From positions 1,426,001-1,490,000 of the forward strand of contig JAVHNS010000007.1 of the NCBI GenBank assembly GCA_036872755.1: a stretch of 64,000 nt of DNA, in the 5' to 3' direction. The position numbers and the translations under genes are program-made. Of the stretch, positions 59,523-64,000 are shown in pieces (the first letter of the stretch is position 1; every line of letters begins with the position of its first letter). Under the pieces are notes generated by a model, which saw only the letters and a program-made list of their open reading frames with translations, was not told where the DNA came from and did no database searches. The stretch is from Orbilia blumenaviensis. Taxonomy: Eukaryota; Ascomycota; Orbiliomycetes; Orbiliales; Orbiliaceae.

Positions 59523-61448
59523 ATGGCTCAAATCGAAAACAATTGGGCAATATTGATCGGAATCAACGATTATGGTCCACTTGGGATTCCTGAAATCAGA
59601 AATCTCCGCGGCTGCGTCAAAGATGTTGATGATCAAGAGAAATGGCTTGCGTCTCGTATCGTCCCCCAAGAAAACATCATAAGGTTCACAACAAAAGTAG
59701 GAGATCGGCAACCAACATACACTAATATCTGGAAGGCACTGGAGGATGTCAGAGATAATGCTAAACCTGGGGCGGTCATCGTTATTCATTTTTCTGGGCA
59801 TGGCTCTCGTGTCCCAACTTTATTACCGGAGCTGGAGGTCAAAAAAGGGGAAAGAAAAGATGAGATACTTCTGTTCCAGGAGGGGTATCTGAGAGACTTT
59901 GAGTTTGGGGCTATATTAGACGAGATAGCCAAGGACCGAATTCTTTTCGTTGTCCTGGACTGCTGTCATTCAGGAGGCGCAGACCGCGATGAAAACAAGG
60001 GCCGCCGTAGAGGTGTCGATATTAATATAACAGAGAAACTGAGCGGGCACGACATCAAGCCAGAACTCCTGGAAAAGTCAAAAGGGGCATTGGGAGCCTG
60101 GTGGGAGAGAACCCGAGACTACACTGTACTAGCAGCCTGCCAGTCGAATCAAGAGGCGCGGGAGACGAGCTCTCCCGATATAAATGGTGTATTAACATAC
60201 TGGATGATGAAGGGCCTCGAAGAGCTCCATGACCAAGAGAAGCCATCCAGTTACCAGATACTGCACCGTTCTATCTACAGAAATATTTTTCAAGATTCAC
60301 ATGGCCAATATCCCGTGATCTTGGGGCTCAGCAACAGGACCCTGTTCAGCAAAATTCTATTACCACTAACTGAGCTTGCATTCGTCGAGAAGGTCCGTCG
60401 CGATCAAGGATATATAGAATTAAACGTTGGGGAAGCCCATTCCGTCTCCAAAGGAGCGAGGTATGCAATATACGCTCGTTCTTCTAATCCTGTCTCGGAA
60501 AGCGAAGAGAAAGTAGTGGAGATAACCATTGATCGCGTCGGGGGCCTTAGCTCGCGGGCATATCTCCCACCATGCGTTGACTTGTCGCGCATATCAATCG
60601 GCTGCATAGCTGAGCTTTTGTCTCCAGGAGACGAGGATATTGTTAATGTTCAACTTGAGGTTGATGAAGGCAGCGGGCCCGGCGAGTGTCTCAAACTCTG
60701 GCAAGAAACGCTGGAACGGTGCTGTCATTTACCCGCTCGAATCCGCCTCAAAACAACAAAGAGCGATCAAGAGCCGAGTTTCCGGCTTCGACTATCCAAT
60801 GGCTATTACCACATTCTGTCTGCCGATTTGAATTCGGGGCCTATTCAATATGTGCAGCCTATCTCAGTCGATGACCCCCAGGGAGCAGAAAAAGCATGCC
60901 GTGTTCTTCTCCGCCAAGAAAACTTTCGGAGAATTGAGAGACTAAGGAATAGTTCTTCCAATATCGATAATATGTTCTCTTTTGGGTTCACAAGAGCCGA
61001 CTCCCGAGGGGAAAGTGAAGATGTAAAAGCTGGCAACACCATAACTTTCCAAATTTCAAACACATCGACATCATCTGATATCTACTACTGTATTTTCAAC
61101 CTGAGGCCACTGGGAGGCATAAAACAATTGATCCCCAAGCCAGGCGAGAGTTTAAATCATGTTCGTGCTGGAAAGAGTAGTGGAAACATCCGGATCAAGG
61201 TGAGCGTGCCTGAAGAGTTAACGAGGCAGGGAATAAAGAGGGTGAAAAGCATATTCAAGGTCATCGTGACAACACAACCGACTTTTTTCGATACTTACCA
61301 GTCAGAGGATTTTCTAAGTAGCGAATGCTATCAGAATAGACGTCATACCAACGATCGCAACTCGCGGTTCGTACGCGTGGTTGATCAGCTGGAGCGTGGA
61401 AACTGGCAAACCAAGCAGGTTGATATCTACGTCAAACAAATGGACTAG
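59523..61448 (+). CDS. Caspase-like (peptidase C14) protein with C-terminal extension, 641 aa
   Basis: Single exon; ATG at 59523 (aatATGgct) starts directly at the protease domain (MAQIENNWAILIGINDYGPL). Residues 1-265 are a caspase/metacaspase fold: IHFSGHGSR with catalytic His93 and VLDCCHSGG with catalytic Cys148. There is no pro-domain, death-fold or zinc finger. About 375 residues follow with no recognised fungal name. The part FRLRLSNGYYHILSADLNSG and later DIYYCIFNLRPLGGIKQLIP resembles, from memory, the DUF4384 module found behind many bacterial caspase-like domains; this is tentative. Metacaspases cut after Lys/Arg and act in stress and cell death. Divergent from the TPR-CHAT gene, which suggests a common process. 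Confidence 0.9.
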   Translation: MAQIENNWAILIGINDYGPLGIPEIRNLRGCVKDVDDQEKWLASRIVPQENIIRFTTKVGDRQPTYTNIWKALEDVRDNAKPGAVIVIHFSGHGSRVPTLLPELEVKKGERKDEILLFQEGYLRDFEFGAILDEIAKDRILFVVLDCCHSGGADRDENKGRRRGVDINITEKLSGHDIKPELLEKSKGALGAWWERTRDYTVLAACQSNQEARETSSPDINGVLTYWMMKGLEELHDQEKPSSYQILHRSIYRNIFQDSHGQYPVILGLSNRTLFSKILLPLTELAFVEKVRRDQGYIELNVGEAHSVSKGARYAIYARSSNPVSESEEKVVEITIDRVGGLSSRAYLPPCVDLSRISIGCIAELLSPGDEDIVNVQLEVDEGSGPGECLKLWQETLERCCHLPARIRLKTTKSDQEPSFRLRLSNGYYHILSADLNSGPIQYVQPISVDDPQGAEKACRVLLRQENFRRIERLRNSSSNIDNMFSFGFTRADSRGESEDVKAGNTITFQISNTSTSSDIYYCIFNLRPLGGIKQLIPKPGESLNHVRAGKSSGNIRIKVSVPEELTRQGIKRVKSIFKVIVTTQPTFFDTYQSEDFLSSECYQNRRHTNDRNSRFVRVVDQLERGNWQTKQVDIYVKQMD

Positions 61449-62842
61449 TGTTAGGGTGGTTATTTCAGGATGCGGTGATAGTCTATTTAGCTATAGTTTA
61501 ACGATGTGATGTGCCCGAGCTAGTATACAACTTCCCAATCAAAGCGCAAGGTCAATATACGATTCGATTATATACGCATACGCATCCATGTCAAATAATT
61601 AGTGATCGCGCGTATATCTTTATAAAAAATACTATTCAATTCTCTTAAAATCGATTTCCAGAAAACTTTTAAGATTTGGTTTTAGACTGACGTAGGTGTT
61701 GTCCAGCTCCAGCTGCAACATGCAACACATGGGTGTGAAAGTCTTCTTTGAAATAGGAAATTTTGACGAATCAGGCAGTGGTAACGTTGGTGAGCCTATT
61801 TGCGTTGTGAAATTGTGCGATTGTGTGAAAAACATCTCTGGACATGGATGCGCACGCTAGTGATTTGACATGGGGCAATACGTAGTCGTGCCGTTAGGTT
61901 AACTCTATTGGTCGTCAAAGGGGCGGCGGTTAAAGTTCAATCGGGTAGTTAGCGTACTGTGGAGCTTGCGGAGCAGCCCTCCTGTTTTATCTTTTGAAAC
62001 GCCACGAGTTTGACACCGAAGGCTGTACACCCATCTTTGATCAAACCCCATGAGATCACCGGTGGAAAACTTGCGGATAGGTGCTTACTGCATGAAATTT
62101 CCAGCCAAAAGCGCTTTCTGAGGACCAGGAAACTGTTTTATCGAAGAGGGCCGGGCCAAATGATACCTCCACTGTTTGGCGGGCCTAGTTGCTTCGTGAT
62201 GCCACACATTGCTACATGGCAGTCTTTTTATAATATATCTACCGACGACGTACGCAATCCAAGAAGGTCCGTTCGAGCTCGATAGGCAGAGAGATGCACA
62301 GAGCACCTTGCGGTCTCTTTATCTCGAACGACCTAGATCGGTGATCGTATTGTATTGCCCCTCCTATTGGCGACCGCTTTTTCCTGCCGTCCCGGACTGG
62401 AAAGTCTAGCATTCGGGTTGTTCAAAACCAATGCTATTCCCAAATAATTCTGCTGCATTATCGATTTTCCCTCCTTTCTAAATTTTGCACCGCCCTACCA
62501 GCCATACATTAGTGTGCTCTTTTTGGATGCAGTTGGAGGAGGGAGGCAGATGGCCTCTGGCTGCTTGACGCAGTGCTCGACACCGCCTTCTTCACCCTGT
62601 AGCACTCTATCACGCTCGCTATTGCAGTGCTTCACCACGCTCATTTCGTCAAAGGCGTCCGTTGAATGCAGGATCGAGACATACTAGTCAACTCTAAGGC
62701 TTCACTAGAAGAAAAATTTGTTCTACGTTAACGAAAGGACATTTTGGGGCTTCACCATTTACAGACATATATATACAAATCCGATCCGCTTCGAAATACC
62801 TTCCCTCATGACTCGACTGACATCGACATTCCTCATTTTCAA
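61449..62842. other. intergenic, 1.4 kb
   Basis: No gene supported. A frame at 62010-62285 has an ATG but no protein-like features. Likely promoter of the membrane protein gene. Confidence 0.5.
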
Positions 62843-64000
62843 ATGCATCTCATGTTGCTAGACCGATTAAAGCGCGACGCTGCAAATGCAGTTGTCCAAG
62901 CTGCTACCGCCGCCACACTCCAAGTCCGTCAAACATCCGATGATAACACCAAACCAAACTATAACAAATCCGCAATAGCGCTTTCCTATGGCTTTATCGA
63001 CTACTTTGATGACCGATCATTCGGTGGCGCTAACTGGGAAAGACCGACAACCGTAAATCCATCCAAATTTGGATCGTCATCGCAGCTGGCTACTGCGACG
63101 CCGTTTTTGGTCACCATAGGGGTCGCGGCGTTGATGCTGAGGTTTTTCGCAAGGACGAGATTCAATGCTAAATTCTGGTGGGATGATTTGTTCGCTGTAT
63201 TGGCTGGGATTTTGATAGTTGCAGACCAGTTAATTTTTACTAGAATTGTGTATTTGGGTATGCCTGGTTCCTTTTGATGACGGAGATATTTTAATATGAC
63301 TTGGCATCTCGATTGCTAATAAAATGGTACAGGTCGGGCTTCACTCAATACTATGCTACAAACGACACAAGAATTCGAGGCAGTGAGATGGCAGAGAATC
63401 ACAGTGGGTTTGAAGTTGTACATGGTTTTCGAACTTATATACATCTTCAGGTAAGAAATCTCCTTCACAGACTATTTGATATTTTCACGGTCTAATAATC
63501 GTTGAATAGTTCTTTCTTCATCAAATATAGCTTTTTGTTTCTCTACTTGCGAATTTCACAAGAGACCAAGAGTATCAAGTGGTTTCTCCGTGCTGGATTC
63601 TTCGTCACGACAGCTTCATTTATTTTCTGCGTCCTCGCCTTGTTCCTGACCTGCACTCCTCTGACCGACTTTTGGAACATCATGAACTCAACGAGTAAGT
63701 TCTATCCTAACAAACGGGCTAAAAAAACTATATACTAAAACATGACACAGCATCCTGTGAGAAAAAAATGCTCCTAACATATGGCACTGGTATCTCCAAC
63801 ATCGTTACAGATACCATGGTCCTTGCAATTCTCATCCCTCTTCTCCTTCAAGCCAGCCTCAGCAAATCCCAAATCCGGGGCGTTTGCATCCTTTATGCCT
63901 GTGGTGCTCTGGTCATCGTCGCATCTTGTCTCCGATTTGCTACCCAGCTTATGGATGTCTCGATGCTGCAGAGTATGGGGTGGTCTCTGCTCGAAGTTTC
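62843..64000 (+). CDS. Rhodopsin-domain integral membrane protein (Pth11-like), 5' part
   Basis: Four exons visible: 62843-63257, 63333-63450, 63510-63694 and 63751 to the window end, where the gene is cut. Junctions keep phase throughout. The first 85 residues are polar. Membrane segments then follow, e.g. PFLVTIGVAALMLRFFA, FWWDDLFAVLAGILIVADQL, SFLFLYLRI, GFFVTTASFIFCVLALFLT and DTMVLAILIPLLLQ. The words RFFARTRF...WWDDLF, YLRI, and a Cys after the third splice (TSCEKKML) fit the fungal rhodopsin-domain family that includes Pth11-like receptors. These are seven-span plasma-membrane proteins implicated in host or surface sensing in some plant pathogens. No CFEM domain is seen at the N-terminus. 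An upstream TTG-initiated extension (62744) is not used. Confidence 0.85.

Overview
The window is nuclear DNA of a filamentous ascomycete fungus. Genes are interrupted by short introns (mostly 50-150 nt) with GT...AG ends and CTAAC/CTGAT-type branch sites, promoters carry TATATAA and CT-rich tracts, and the recognisable genes are fungal: a Kes1/Osh4 oxysterol-binding protein, ATG11, PEX14, seipin, Dap1, a DUF1765 protein and a rhodopsin-like integral membrane protein. Gene density is low, with several 2-5 kb gaps, and many proteins have no family I recognise. An early-diverging Pezizomycotina lineage such as Orbiliomycetes or Pezizomycetes would fit, but that is inference only.

Layout. 1-3640: 3' end of a CorA-like channel gene, then a frameshifted fragment of a very large uncharacterised fungal protein (minus strand), overlapped by a weak plus-strand gene candidate. 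5364-16488: three plus-strand housekeeping genes, KES1 (8 exons), phosphoglucomutase (5 exons) and ATG11 (3 exons). 16489-29485: sparse accessory stretch with a 146-aa orphan, a 431-aa putative secreted Cys-containing protein (minus) and two paralogous glycine-rich small proteins. 29486-33631: a 999-aa DUF1765 protein convergent with DAP1. 35211-39573: a reconstructed three-exon zinc-cluster/ankyrin-like protein (671 aa) convergent with a 405-aa coiled-coil protein. 39574-45059: a 5.5-kb gap without a supportable gene. 45060-51465: seipin (minus), PEX14 (plus, with a 7-nt microexon) and a P-TEFb-type cyclin (plus). 51466-55158: gene-free. 55159-61448: a head-to-head pair of clan CD proteases, a TPR-CHAT protein (1131 aa, minus) and a caspase-like protein with a long C-terminal extension (641 aa, plus). 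62843-end: a truncated rhodopsin-domain membrane protein.

Working together. Most housekeeping genes look like neighbours by chance. The pair that suggests a functional unit is TPR-CHAT plus caspase-like: both keep a His/Cys dyad, they are divergently transcribed from one 898-bp region, and CHAT-caspase combinations are familiar from prokaryotic immune and cell-death systems. I consider it the best candidate for an undescribed system here (a sensor protease with a caspase-like partner).

Exon structures were worked out by hand from splice signals, reading-frame continuity and remembered family conservation. All multi-exon models keep phase and give a whole number of codons, but none was checked against RNA or a database.
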